Assembly (NCBI GenBank): GCA_965231925.1
Contig: OZ246894.1
Span: 930,001 to 994,000 of the forward strand
DNA length: 64,000 bases
Direction of reading: 5' to 3'
Origin: Poriferisodalis sp965231925
GTDB taxonomy: Bacteria; Actinomycetota; Acidimicrobiia; Acidimicrobiales; Poriferisodalaceae
Within the stretch, counting starts at the first letter, position 1, and every line of letters begins with the position of its first letter. Made by a program: the position numbers and the translations under genes. Below, piece by piece: positions 51,374 to 61,826 of the stretch. Below the pieces are notes generated by a model that did not search any database, was not told the DNA's origin, and saw nothing but the letters and a program-made list of their open reading frames with translations.

Positions 51374-53134
51374 CTAGCCGCCGAGCCGGAGTCCATGCCA
51401 GATCGGCGCCTCCGCCTGCGCGGCGTCGATCCGGATCGTCGGATTCTGCGCCATCTCGGCTGATGCACCCAGCACGACGTCACTGCTCGTGACGAATATG
51501 ACGAATCTCTCCTCGGCGAGGATCTCCCACATCTCGTGGTAGTGGGGAGCGCGTTCGGCGGGATCCAGACTCGCCGAGCCGAGTTCGTTGAGCTCAGCGA
51601 ATCGCGGATTCGGCACGTGGCCGAACGGGTTGAACGGCGCGCCGACATCGAGATACGAGCCTGGGTATGCCGAGACATCCCTGCCGACAACCCAAAACAG
51701 CATTGTGATGGGAAAGTCGGTGCTCCGGCTGCGGCCGGCGAGCGTGCCAGGTTCGAGCACTTCGACGCTCATGTCGATGCCGATGTCTCGCCAGAACTCA
51801 CCGAGGACTTCCACGTGCCGACCGAAGAATCCGATGGAGGGCATGGTAAAGCTGAAGCCGTCGCCGTAACCCGCGTCGGCCATCAATTGCCGGGCCCGCT
51901 CGGGGTCGAACTCGATCTTCTCGTCGAGCGCATCGTTGTGGGCCCAGTGGCCCTTCGGCACCGGCTGCAGGTTGGGAGTACCGAGGCCGAAGTCGATCAC
52001 CTGTGCCCAGGCATCGCGGTCAATGGCGATCGACATCGCCTCGCGGACCTGTGGAGAGGCAAATGCCGGCACCTTGGTGCCGTCCCGGTCGAGGATGGGA
52101 AGGCCCAGCACCCAATTCGTTCCCATTTGGATCAGACCGAGGGAGGGGTCGGCGCCTGCCTCTGCAGCGGTCGGGCCGGCGACAGCGGCGATGTCGAGTT
52201 GGCCGGTCTTGAGGGCGTTGAGTCGGGCCTGCGCGTCCGGAATGTCGTAGACCTCGATCCGTTCCACGCCCTGGGCGCTCGGGTTCCAGTAGTTGTCGTT
52301 CAGCGTGTAGACGTGGACGTCGCCCTCACGGCTCTCTGCGGCGTTGTACACCCAGGGACCCGTGCCGACTGGGTTGCGGTCGAGCGCGGGATCGTCCAAG
52401 GCTGCAGGGCTGATCATGAATCCCGGAACCGACGCCAAGTCGCTGATGAAGGCTGGAGCGGGCCGGGCCAGTGTGACGACGACGGTGAAGGGGTCGGTCA
52501 CGCTCACCGAGTCGATGACCGCAAACACATCCCAGACACCAACTGCCTTGCCTCGGTCGAGGTTCGCCTCGACGGCGGCGGCGTTGAATGGCTCGCCGTC
52601 GCTGAAGGAGACGTCATCGCGCAGTGTGATGGTGACGTCGAGGCCGTCCACCGAGAAACCGGTCGCGAGGAGCGGTTGGATCGAGCCATCCCCGCCACGC
52701 TCTATGCGGAACAGCGGCTCATACACCGGTGTCAGCCAGGGCAACCCGCCGCCTTGGAAGTTGTGCGGGTCCATCGTGACCAGCGAGACAACCGGTGCTG
52801 CACGAACGGTGCCGCTCGGGGCGGGGACCTCGGGCGCCGTCTCTTCGGGCTCCGGTGCTGGCTCGGGGGCCTCTTCAGCGTCGCTGTCGTCCGGTGCAGG
52901 CTCGTCGGCCGCAGGCTCGTCGGCATCTGGTTCTGGGGCCGCGTCCTCAGTCTCGGTGACTGCCGCACTCGTGTCGGCACTCGGCGTCTCGACCTCATCA
53001 TCGGATGCGTCGTCGTCAGTGCCGCAGGACACCGCTAACAGCGACATTGCTGCCAGCAACCCAACCAGCAGCCGGGTGGACCGTCGCCGGTTGTGACTCC
53101 AGCGATACGTACGGGTACGTGAACGGTCGGACAT
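51374..53134 (-). CDS. peptide ABC transporter solute-binding lipoprotein (SBP family 5)
   Basis: A 586-residue lipoprotein. LLVGLLAAMSLLAVSC is a lipobox signal, then about 80 residues rich in Asp, Glu, Pro and Ala form a flexible tether. The SBP_5 fold follows (TMDPHNFQGGGLPWLTPVYE, VTITLRDDVSFSDGEPFNA, GTGPWVYNAAES, REAMSIAIDRDAWAQ, RQLMADAGY). Captures oligopeptides or similar ligands for the DppB/C/D/F system encoded just downstream. ATG 53134 starts MSDRSRTRTYRW. Confidence 0.9.
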   Translation of the reverse strand: MSDRSRTRTYRWSHNRRRSTRLLVGLLAAMSLLAVSCGTDDDASDDEVETPSADTSAAVTETEDAAPEPDADEPAADEPAPDDSDAEEAPEPAPEPEETAPEVPAPSGTVRAAPVVSLVTMDPHNFQGGGLPWLTPVYEPLFRIERGGDGSIQPLLATGFSVDGLDVTITLRDDVSFSDGEPFNAAAVEANLDRGKAVGVWDVFAVIDSVSVTDPFTVVVTLARPAPAFISDLASVPGFMISPAALDDPALDRNPVGTGPWVYNAAESREGDVHVYTLNDNYWNPSAQGVERIEVYDIPDAQARLNALKTGQLDIAAVAGPTAAEAGADPSLGLIQMGTNWVLGLPILDRDGTKVPAFASPQVREAMSIAIDRDAWAQVIDFGLGTPNLQPVPKGHWAHNDALDEKIEFDPERARQLMADAGYGDGFSFTMPSIGFFGRHVEVLGEFWRDIGIDMSVEVLEPGTLAGRSRSTDFPITMLFWVVGRDVSAYPGSYLDVGAPFNPFGHVPNPRFAELNELGSASLDPAERAPHYHEMWEILAEERFVIFVTSSDVVLGASAEMAQNPTIRIDAAQAEAPIWHGLRLGG

Positions 53135-53180
53135 GGTTTCCCCCTCAGTCCGCCTATGTTCCCGCGACGCTAGTTGCTTG

Positions 53181-54911
53181 TCATTCGATAGTGAAGAGTG
53201 AAGCCAGGATCTCTTCGGCGATGGCATCGAGCAGGGCCCGCATACGACGGCGTTCGGTGCTGACGTTGCCGGGGTTCGGCGTCACCGCCTCGAAGTAGAT
53301 CTTGGCCTTGGGCTCGGTACCGCTCGGCCGGATGCAGATGCGTACCTGCGTCGTGGGGTCGTGGTGGGGGCCGTCCGTCGCGGCGGGAGCCAGCTCCATT
53401 TCCAGGAGGTCAGCTCGGTGCGGCGCACTCGAGTCGAGCCAGTCGGTGATCTTTGTGACGGGGCGGTCAGCGATCGTGCCCGGCGGATCGGCCCTCAACC
53501 GCGCCATGGCCGCAGCAATCGCTTCCGTGGTGGCGCGCACCGACGCTGCGGTCGTCACATGGAGGCCGATTTCGGCAGCCAACTCATCGAGGCGCTCCAG
53601 CGGCCCGATGCCGCGGGCAGCCAGCGCTCCGGCCAGTCGCGCGAATTCGACGGCCGCTGCAATGCCGTCCTTGTCCAGCACCGCGTCTGTCACCGAGTAT
53701 CCGAGAGCCTCCTCGTAGCCGAATACCCAACGGGCTCGCGGACGTGCCAGCCGCGGCTCCATGATCCACTTGAAGCCCGTGAGGGTGCGGTGGTGAGTGA
53801 CGCCCCGAGCGCTGCACAGGGCTTCGACCATCCGACCTGACACCACCGACGACGCCGAGATCAACGGCCGCACATCGGGCTCGACGCCCTCGCCGTCGCC
53901 CGCTAGGCCAATCAGCCAGTCGCACAACAGCACGCCGAGCTCGTCGCCGCTGAGCCGGTGCCAAGCGCCGTCATGGCCCCCGACAGCCACCGCCAGCCGA
54001 TCCGCGTCTGGGTCGTTGGCGAGGACCACGTCGACGTCCTTGTCAGACGCCAGCGCTATTGCGTCATCGAGAGTGCCTGGCTCCTCGGGATTCGGGAACG
54101 GCAAACCGGGAAACGACCCGTCGGGATGTCGCTGGTGTTCGACATAGATCGGCGGCGGCAGGCCCGCGGTGGCGAATGCATGGCCCAAGGTCTGCGAGCC
54201 GACGCCGCACATCGCCGTGTAGACGATCGGTGGCACGTCAGCCGGATCGGCTGGTCGACCGTCAGGGTCGAAGACCGGACGGCGGACGGCAGCGCCGACG
54301 TATTCGGCAATCACCGACCGCACATCGAGGCTCTCCACCTCGTGCCGGGCGGCCAGATCGCTGTCGCCGGGAAGCGACGCCAGGTCCATGCGAGCTTCGA
54401 TGCTTCGATCGATCGGTGGCCGGATCTGGGTGCCGTCAGACCAGTACACCTTCAGGCCGTTGTCGGAGCGGGGGTTGTGGCTGGCGGTGATCATCAGCCC
54501 CGCGCCTGCGGAGCGGGCGAGCAGCTGCCGTGCGAGCAGCGGCGTCGGGGCGGGCCCGTCGATGATTGCCGTCGGGATACCCATGGCGGCGAGCAGACGC
54601 GCTGCGTCGAACGCCATGTCCGCGGAGCCCAGCCGGGCATCGAAGCCGACGACGGCGCCTCGCCGGCCCAAGTCGCACCCAATCAGTTCGCTGCCGATCG
54701 CTCGGGCGGCGACTCGGGCCATGACGCGGTTCATGCCGGCCGGCCCCGGACCCCACGGAGCTCTCATTCCGGCCGTGCCGAACCGCAGCCGGCTGCCGAA
54801 GTGGGCGTCCACCCATTCGACGTTCGAACGGTTGGCCTCGATGTCGCGGCGCATCGCTGCGTCGGGTTCGGCAGCCAGCCAGGCGTCTGCAAGTGCTTCG
54901 GGGGTGGTCAT
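53181..54911 (-). CDS. phosphoglucomutase/phosphomannomutase (PGM2/PgcA-like)
   Basis: A 576-residue alpha-D-phosphohexomutase. LRFGTAGMRAPWGPGPAGMN, the phosphoserine loop LMITASHNPRSDNGLKVYW, the metal loop ANDPDADRLAVAV, the sugar loop FGYEEALGYSV and the phosphate-binding CIRPSGTEPKAKIYF are intact. The length and N-terminal pattern fit the PGM2/PgcA group that interconverts hexose or pentose 1- and 6/5-phosphates. ATG 54911 has a GGAGG nearby. The MBOAT gene is divergent 66 bases away. Confidence 0.92.
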   Translation of the reverse strand: MTTPEALADAWLAAEPDAAMRRDIEANRSNVEWVDAHFGSRLRFGTAGMRAPWGPGPAGMNRVMARVAARAIGSELIGCDLGRRGAVVGFDARLGSADMAFDAARLLAAMGIPTAIIDGPAPTPLLARQLLARSAGAGLMITASHNPRSDNGLKVYWSDGTQIRPPIDRSIEARMDLASLPGDSDLAARHEVESLDVRSVIAEYVGAAVRRPVFDPDGRPADPADVPPIVYTAMCGVGSQTLGHAFATAGLPPPIYVEHQRHPDGSFPGLPFPNPEEPGTLDDAIALASDKDVDVVLANDPDADRLAVAVGGHDGAWHRLSGDELGVLLCDWLIGLAGDGEGVEPDVRPLISASSVVSGRMVEALCSARGVTHHRTLTGFKWIMEPRLARPRARWVFGYEEALGYSVTDAVLDKDGIAAAVEFARLAGALAARGIGPLERLDELAAEIGLHVTTAASVRATTEAIAAAMARLRADPPGTIADRPVTKITDWLDSSAPHRADLLEMELAPAATDGPHHDPTTQVRICIRPSGTEPKAKIYFEAVTPNPGNVSTERRRMRALLDAIAEEILASLFTIE

Positions 54912-54976
54912 AGGGAAATGCCTCCGCTCACGGCTGTCCGTGATTGGAGCGAGGGCGCAAGTATGTTCGGCTTGCC

Positions 54977-56398
54977 ATGTTGTTCCCGACGTTCGTCTTC
55001 GGAGCATTCTTCGTTGTCGTCTTCGTCGTCAACTGGCTGACCCGGCCGCACCCGGCCCTGTGGAAGCCGCTGATGCTCGCTGCCAGCATCGTGTTTTACG
55101 GCTGGTGGAGCTGGCGTTTCGTCTTCCTGTTGCTCACCACCATCGTCATCAACTGGGTCGCGGGGCACTTCGCGGTCAACAGCACTGCGGAAGGGAGACG
55201 CTGGTGGGTCGGACTCGGCGTCACCGCCAACCTCGTCATCCTCGGTGTCTTCAAATACTGGGACTTCTTCGCTGTCGAGATGTCCAACCTGCTCGAGCGA
55301 TTCGGCATTACGGGCGCGCTGCCAGTGCTGGAGTACACGCTGCCGGTCGGCATCTCCTTCTACACGTTCCAGGCGATGAGCTACATCATCGATATCGGTC
55401 GGGGGAACGTTCGCGAGATGACGCCGCTGGACTTCGCGGTGTACCTGTCGTTCTTCCCCCAGCTCGTGGCCGGCCCGATCGTGCGGGCGTCGGAGATGGC
55501 GCCGCAGCTCGTTGCCCGGCCCGACCCCCGCTACGTGCCTGCCGCCGAGGCCTTCGGGCTGATCCTGAACGGGCTGTTCAAGAAGGTCGTGATCTCCAGC
55601 TTCCTGGCGAGCGAGATCGTGGACGGCGTCTTTGCCGATCCGGGCGCACACAGCGGCCCCGAAGTCGTGCTCGGGGTCTACGCCTACGCGGTCCAGATCT
55701 ACGCGGATTTCTCCGGCTACACCGACATCGCCATTGGCGTGGCGCTGCTGTTGGGCTTCCGGTTCCCGCAGAACTTCGACAATCCCTACCGGGCGCTCAC
55801 GCTGCAGGATTTCTGGCGGCGCTGGCACATGACCCTGTCCCGCTGGCTGCGCGACTACCTCTACGTGCCGCTGGGCGGCAACAGGAAAGGCCGCGCCACC
55901 ACCTATCGCAATCTCATGGTCGTCATGTTGCTCGGCGGCCTGTGGCACGGCAGCACCTGGAACTTTGTCATCTGGGGCGGCATCCACGGCGCCGTTCTGG
56001 CAGTGGAACGGCTTGTGCGTGAGCAGCGAGAGCGCAGCGGCGCCGGCCCCGTGCTCTCTCCGGCGATTGGCGAGGTGGTGCGCTGGCTCGTCACCTTCCA
56101 TGTGGTGTGCCTGGCGTGGGTGTTCTTCCGGTCCGAATCGCTGTCCGCTGCTGTGGAGATGCTCGGCGCGGTGGCCAGCTTCGACAACTACGCCGGAACT
56201 GCGACGCCGCTGGTGATCGCCGTGACGTTCGGCGCGCTGGCATTCCAGTTCATGCCCACCGACTGGTTCGACCAGCTGCGCGACGGCTTCGCCAGCCTCG
56301 GCTGGGTGGCCCAAGGCGCTGTGGTGGGCATCTCATTGGTGGCAATTGACGTACTCGGCCCCACGGGCGTCGCCCCGTTCATCTACTTCCAGTTCTGA
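54977..56398 (+). CDS. MBOAT family O-acyltransferase (AlgI/DltB-like)
   Basis: A 473-residue membrane protein with many hydrophobic segments. The MBOAT core is clear: LPVGISFYTFQAMSYIIDI, SFFPQLVAGPIVRASEM, YADFSGYTDIAIGVALLLGF, FWRRWHMTLSRWLRDYLYVP and the catalytic histidine region LLGGLWHGSTWNFVIWGG. These enzymes pass acyl groups across the membrane to polysaccharides. It is followed at once by two SGNH hydrolase-like genes, a typical acyl-transfer set. ATG 54977 gives MLFPTFVFGAFF. Confidence 0.92.
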   Translation: MLFPTFVFGAFFVVVFVVNWLTRPHPALWKPLMLAASIVFYGWWSWRFVFLLLTTIVINWVAGHFAVNSTAEGRRWWVGLGVTANLVILGVFKYWDFFAVEMSNLLERFGITGALPVLEYTLPVGISFYTFQAMSYIIDIGRGNVREMTPLDFAVYLSFFPQLVAGPIVRASEMAPQLVARPDPRYVPAAEAFGLILNGLFKKVVISSFLASEIVDGVFADPGAHSGPEVVLGVYAYAVQIYADFSGYTDIAIGVALLLGFRFPQNFDNPYRALTLQDFWRRWHMTLSRWLRDYLYVPLGGNRKGRATTYRNLMVVMLLGGLWHGSTWNFVIWGGIHGAVLAVERLVREQRERSGAGPVLSPAIGEVVRWLVTFHVVCLAWVFFRSESLSAAVEMLGAVASFDNYAGTATPLVIAVTFGALAFQFMPTDWFDQLRDGFASLGWVAQGAVVGISLVAIDVLGPTGVAPFIYFQF

Positions 56399-56401
56399 GC
56401 A

Positions 56402-57673
56402 ATGCCGGCCTCGCACGCTCCCCCCGATCACCCGATCAGCCCGGTCGCAAGCGAGCCGCGCCTTGACGCCACTGACCGTCGCAACGGTGTCGCCGCTGGC
56501 AGGGTGCTCTTGGCGGGCGCGTTCGGACTGGTGCTGGCGATGGTGCTCAACTCGCAGCAATTGCTGCGTGAGGCACAGCAGAAGCCGTTCGGCTGGGAGC
56601 GCGACGCTTCGGTCGCAGTCTGGGAACCGGTCGAGGGCGCCTCCAGCGCTGTCGGGCTGCACCTGCCGCGCCTGTGGGCCGACGAGGCCTTCGGCCGATC
56701 GGTGACCGATCCCGGCGCGGTGTCCGATGAGTTCGATGTTTCGGCTGAGCCCGGTTCGACCGCAGCGGCACCGTTGACGGAGACGGCCCCCGCCGATCTG
56801 GTTGTCGTGACGCCCGCCAGCGAAGGCGATACGCAGACTTCGGGCACAGCGCCGGTGGCCGCCCCGGGCGCCCAGCCGACCTCGGGCAACGGCGCGTCAT
56901 CGGGGGTCGAAGGCGCACCGGGCGACGAGCAGCCCGTCGTCGGCGCCAGCGATGGCACAGACGACACCGGGGAAACGGGCATCAGCGTACCGCCCACCAC
57001 CGTGGCGTGGTTTCCCACACCGGACGATCCGCTGCGCCTGCACATCATGGGCGATTCGATGGTGCAGTTCTTCGGCCACGTCATGGTGGGGCTGGCCAAT
57101 GACACCGGCGTCATCGAGGCTTCCTCTGAGCACAAGCTCTCGAGCGGTCTGAGCCGTCCCGACTTCTACGACTGGCCCGCTCGAATTGTCGAGGTGATTC
57201 CCAACACCGATCCCGACGCAGTGGTCATGATGTACGGCGGCAACGACGCGCAGGCGCTTGTGGTGGACGGTCAGATCGCCCGCCCCTTCTCGGAGGATTG
57301 GGTGCAGGAGTACTCGGCGCGGGTCGGCCACGTCATGGACCTGGTGACGACCGACCCTGACCGGGTCTTGATCTGGGTGGGCCAGCCCATCATGGAGAGG
57401 CCCGACTACGACGAGCGCATGCAGCAGGTCAACAAGGTGTTCGCGGCCGAGGCTGCCAAGCGGGATCGGGTGATCTACGTGGACACGCGTGACTTGTTCC
57501 GGGGACCGAACGGCGGATTCAGTCGCTACGTCGCTGACGCAGACGGGCAACTCGCCGACGTGCGTCTCTCCGATGGCGTGCACCTCAGCACCGTCGGGGG
57601 GCGCTGGCTGTCACAGGTGCTGCTGGATGAACTCGGCGGCTTGGTCAATCTGATGTCGGGCGCACCTTCGTGA
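56402..57673 (+). CDS. membrane-anchored SGNH/DUF459-type acyl-handling protein
   Basis: A 423-residue protein with an N-terminal anchor (VLLAGAFGLVLAMVLNS), a Pro/Thr/Gly/Glu-rich linker (about 110-205) and an SGNH domain. HIMGDSMVQFF has the nucleophile serine, VVMMYGGNDAQ the GxND block, and DGVHLSTVGG the Asp-His pair. With the adjacent MBOAT protein it probably transfers or removes O-acyl groups on an extracellular polysaccharide. It starts 3 bases after the MBOAT stop. Confidence 0.85.
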   Translation: MPASHAPPDHPISPVASEPRLDATDRRNGVAAGRVLLAGAFGLVLAMVLNSQQLLREAQQKPFGWERDASVAVWEPVEGASSAVGLHLPRLWADEAFGRSVTDPGAVSDEFDVSAEPGSTAAAPLTETAPADLVVVTPASEGDTQTSGTAPVAAPGAQPTSGNGASSGVEGAPGDEQPVVGASDGTDDTGETGISVPPTTVAWFPTPDDPLRLHIMGDSMVQFFGHVMVGLANDTGVIEASSEHKLSSGLSRPDFYDWPARIVEVIPNTDPDAVVMMYGGNDAQALVVDGQIARPFSEDWVQEYSARVGHVMDLVTTDPDRVLIWVGQPIMERPDYDERMQQVNKVFAAEAAKRDRVIYVDTRDLFRGPNGGFSRYVADADGQLADVRLSDGVHLSTVGGRWLSQVLLDELGGLVNLMSGAPS

Positions 57674-58638
57674 ACCTGCGGGTTGCACACCGCCCTCGGC
57701 GAACGCTGGGGGCCGCCGCCGCAATTGTCGTGTGCCTTCTGGCGTCGGGACTGCCGTCGGGCCCGGTGGGCGCGCAGTCCGACGACAATGCCGTTGAGGA
57801 CGCTGTTGAAGACGCCGTCGATGACAGCACCTCCGATGACCTCGTCACCGGTAGGTCGTCGGCGCAGGTCCTCGTGCCACCGCCCAGGCATACCGACGAC
57901 CCGTGGGCGGATCCCGTGCTGCGCTGGCCCGACCCGCTCGCCGAGTCTGGGCTGGGCACCGAGCCCGCCTACTACTGGTTTGCTCGCGAAGACCGGCGGT
58001 CGCTCTTGGCGGCGGCTACGCCCGAACGGCCGCTGCGGGTGTGGTCAGGCGGCGATTCGATCTCGGGCGGTCCCGTCTATGGCTTCCGGCAGCTCATCGC
58101 CGACGATGAACGCTTCCGCTTCACCGAGGACATCATCACCTCGACTGGCGTGGTGACCGACTGGTATTTCGACTGGATCGCCTACGTGACCGATGAGATC
58201 GCCGAGGGCCCCTATGACGTGGTCGTACTCGCGATGGGCGCCAACGACAAGCAGCGTTTTCGCGGTCACCCCGAGCGACCCGGCGAACCCGCCTGGGATC
58301 AGCGCTACCAAGCCAGGGTGGCCGAACTCGTCTCTGCAACAGTGAGACCAGGTCGCCTCGTGATCTGGGTCGGGCTCCCTCCCTTGGGAACGAGGTACCT
58401 GTCTGACTTGCCCGGCATTGTCAACCCCTTGTCCGAGGCCGCAGTGGGCGAAATCGACGGGGCCATATTCTGGGACGCGTACGAGACGCTGGCCATCGAC
58501 GGCCGCTTTGCCGCGCGGCTTGGCGCGGATCACGACAATCGCCGGATCCGCACCCTGGACGGTGTCCACTACACGCTCTACGGCGGTCTCGTGCTGACTG
58601 AGCCGATCCTGGCCGAGATTCACCGGCGAAGCGGTTGA
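57670..58638 (+). CDS. secreted SGNH/GDSL hydrolase-like protein
   Basis: A 322-residue protein with a signal peptide (GAAAAIVVCLLASGLPSG). SGNH motifs: VWSGGDSISGGPVYGF with the serine, VVVLAMGANDKQRF and LDGVHYTLYGG. The GTG start overlaps the previous stop (GTGA), so MBOAT and the two SGNH genes form one operon. It is a distinct subfamily from its neighbour, suggesting different substrates or steps. Confidence 0.82.
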   Translation: MNLRVAHRPRRTLGAAAAIVVCLLASGLPSGPVGAQSDDNAVEDAVEDAVDDSTSDDLVTGRSSAQVLVPPPRHTDDPWADPVLRWPDPLAESGLGTEPAYYWFAREDRRSLLAAATPERPLRVWSGGDSISGGPVYGFRQLIADDERFRFTEDIITSTGVVTDWYFDWIAYVTDEIAEGPYDVVVLAMGANDKQRFRGHPERPGEPAWDQRYQARVAELVSATVRPGRLVIWVGLPPLGTRYLSDLPGIVNPLSEAAVGEIDGAIFWDAYETLAIDGRFAARLGADHDNRRIRTLDGVHYTLYGGLVLTEPILAEIHRRSG

Positions 58639-58653
58639 GGCCCGCGGGGCACC

Positions 58654-60378
58654 TCACCGGCACAGCGGCTTGAATTCCAGTCCGCTGCCGCTGAGCCGCT
58701 CGAGCGCCATGTCGAGCCCGCGAACTGTCGGCCGGCGAGCGCCGCCGCCATCGTGCAGCAGGATCACTGCGCCGGGAGCGGTTCGCGCCACGATGCCATC
58801 GGCAACCTCCTGCGCTGTGGGCTGCAGCCAGTCCTGCGGGCTGTATGTCCAAGACGCCAGCCTCAGGCCGAGGTCGGCAGACCATTCCAGGGTGGAGACG
58901 CCCAGATCCCAGTACGGCGGCCTGAGACACGAAGTGGCAAGCGGCCCCAGGAGCTCCTGGGTGCGCCCGACCGATTGCTCGAACGCCGCCCGTGAGACTC
59001 GTGCAAGGGATGCGTGATCCCATGAGTGGTTGGCGAGCGTGTGGCCCTCATAGGCGATCCGTTGCACAAGCAGCGGGTAACGCTCTGCGAGCGAGCCCAC
59101 GACGAAGAACGTCGCCTTGGCGCCATGGCGCGCCAACACGTCGAGCACCTGCGAGGTATAGGCGGGATGGGGCCCGTCGTCGAAGGTCAGGTAGGCCACC
59201 GGGCCTTCGTCTGGCAGAACCGGCGGGGATGTGCGAGTGCTGGACCAGAAACCGGTGAGGTCACGAGTTGCGATGGCGCTGCTGCGCGAGGCCCCGAACA
59301 CCTCCACCGCGAGCCGGTAGTCCGCCGGCTCCAGCAGCGACGACGCGACGGTGATCGTCCACTCGCCGTGCGATGGTGCTTGGATCGCGAATCTCTGGGT
59401 TCGCTCGCTGATGGGCACCAGCAACGTTCCGTCGCCGAGACGGAGTTCCAGCCAGACGCCCGCCGGCGCGACGAGCGTCGCAACTACCACTTCGTTCTCC
59501 CCGACATGCACGGCATACCCATGTCGCTCGCGCAGCTCGATCCGATCCGACATGGCCGTGCCCACGCCATCGAGCTCCAACACCACCGGGGTCGCTGGAC
59601 GGCTGATCTGCAGCGCCGGCGTGTAGTCGATGGGTTCGACGCTGGTGGGGGTCACGACCGGGGGGCCTGCTTCGGTGTCTGCCTCGTCAGGGCTGCCGAC
59701 AGCGACCGACAGCGTGGTACGCCGTGTGATCATCGTCAGCGGCTCGCCAGGCGAGCGGTCGAAGAGGGACACCTCGATGGTGCCGTCGCGGATGCCGATC
59801 GAGTCGATGATGATGCGACGCCCGAGGTTGACTGGCGGCCGCACATCGAATGCCTCGCCGGTGTTGATGACGGGCACGAGCAGTTGCGCCTGGGGCGAAC
59901 CGGCAGACCGTGCCTCGACATGGACGGCGGCGTCATCGTCGCCGTCGCCGTCGAGGTCGCCTCGGGCCCCGTCGGGGTGCAGGACGAACGTGCGATCGGG
60001 ATACCACGAGCGCAACGCCGACTCCAGACCTGGTGACAGCCAGTCCCGATCGGCGACTTCCGCAATCAAGAGGCTCGGTTCGCTCTCCTGTTCGGGCTCG
60101 TCCGATATGGCGACCGCGGCCGGCTCCTCAGGATCGCCATCGTCGCGCGGCTCGCTCGTCGGCGGAGCGGCAGGGGGCTGTTTCGTGGCTGGTATCGGGT
60201 TCGGCGACCGCAGCGTCGTTGTCGTCGACCCATCGTCAACCTGTTCGGCCTGCTCAGGTACGCCAATGACTGTTGATTCTGGCGCAGCGCCGCTGACTTG
60301 TCGGATGTGGCACGCGTTGGCGACTACCGCCGTGAGGATCAGCACACCCACCAATGCCGAGGTGCAGAGCTTGCGCAC
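58654..60378 (-). CDS. secreted polysaccharide deacetylase (NodB domain)
   Basis: A 574-residue protein with a lipoprotein-like signal (LVGVLILTAVVANAC), a Pro/Asp/Glu/Thr-rich linker, a beta-rich middle including an FG-GAP-like acidic segment (RGDLDGDGDDDAAVHV), and a C-terminal NodB domain (about 385-574). The catalytic residues are AYLTFDDGPHP, NHSWDHASL (HxxxH-type metal site), LRPPYWDLG and ILLHDGGGA. It removes acetyl groups from an extracellular polysaccharide. It faces the MBOAT/SGNH operon on the opposite strand, so acylation and deacylation are encoded side by side. Confidence 0.85.
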   Translation of the reverse strand: MRKLCTSALVGVLILTAVVANACHIRQVSGAAPESTVIGVPEQAEQVDDGSTTTTLRSPNPIPATKQPPAAPPTSEPRDDGDPEEPAAVAISDEPEQESEPSLLIAEVADRDWLSPGLESALRSWYPDRTFVLHPDGARGDLDGDGDDDAAVHVEARSAGSPQAQLLVPVINTGEAFDVRPPVNLGRRIIIDSIGIRDGTIEVSLFDRSPGEPLTMITRRTTLSVAVGSPDEADTEAGPPVVTPTSVEPIDYTPALQISRPATPVVLELDGVGTAMSDRIELRERHGYAVHVGENEVVVATLVAPAGVWLELRLGDGTLLVPISERTQRFAIQAPSHGEWTITVASSLLEPADYRLAVEVFGASRSSAIATRDLTGFWSSTRTSPPVLPDEGPVAYLTFDDGPHPAYTSQVLDVLARHGAKATFFVVGSLAERYPLLVQRIAYEGHTLANHSWDHASLARVSRAAFEQSVGRTQELLGPLATSCLRPPYWDLGVSTLEWSADLGLRLASWTYSPQDWLQPTAQEVADGIVARTAPGAVILLHDGGGARRPTVRGLDMALERLSGSGLEFKPLCR

Positions 60379-60463
60379 CCCCTGATGATGGCCGGTCTAC
60401 CGGCGATTGCAGCGGCAGCCGCGCTTGCTCACGAAGGCCGCTGCCGCGAGCGACGCCAACGGG

Positions 60464-60550
60464 CTAACCGCGGCCGCAGTTGGGGCGCTTGCCGTGGTTG
60501 GCCTTGCTGCGGCGCGCCCGGAGCTTCCGCTTCTTGGTGCGCTTCGACAT
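60464..60550 (-). CDS. small basic ribosomal protein, bL37-like (28 aa)
   Basis: A 28-codon gene with ATG 60550 and TAG 60464. The peptide is strongly basic, starts MSKRTKKRKLRARRSKANHG and ends KRPNCGRG. The ANHGKRPN core is the hallmark I recall for the tiny actinobacterial 50S protein bL37. It is a separate transcript-size unit between two minus-strand genes and far too short for standard ORF lists. The alternative is a chance basic ORF, but the motif and full conservation of the short core argue against that. Confidence 0.75.
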   Translation of the reverse strand: MSKRTKKRKLRARRSKANHGKRPNCGRG

Positions 60551-60633
60551 AGACGTTGCAGGCTACCGAGGCCGCCCCTGAATCAGTTCTACGGCACTGG
60601 TTCGGGCTGGTGGCCTGTCTGGGGAGGATCGGC

Positions 60634-61773
<1,140 letters not shown>

Positions 61774-61826
61774 GGGTTCCTCCCCTTCAGTGGATGCCTC
61801 GGGCGCGACACTAACCTCGCCCGGCG

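Noticed and set aside
51536..53038. 500-codon plus-strand frame opposite the peptide-binding lipoprotein
   Set aside because: Shadow of a clear SBP_5 gene. No start context or domain.
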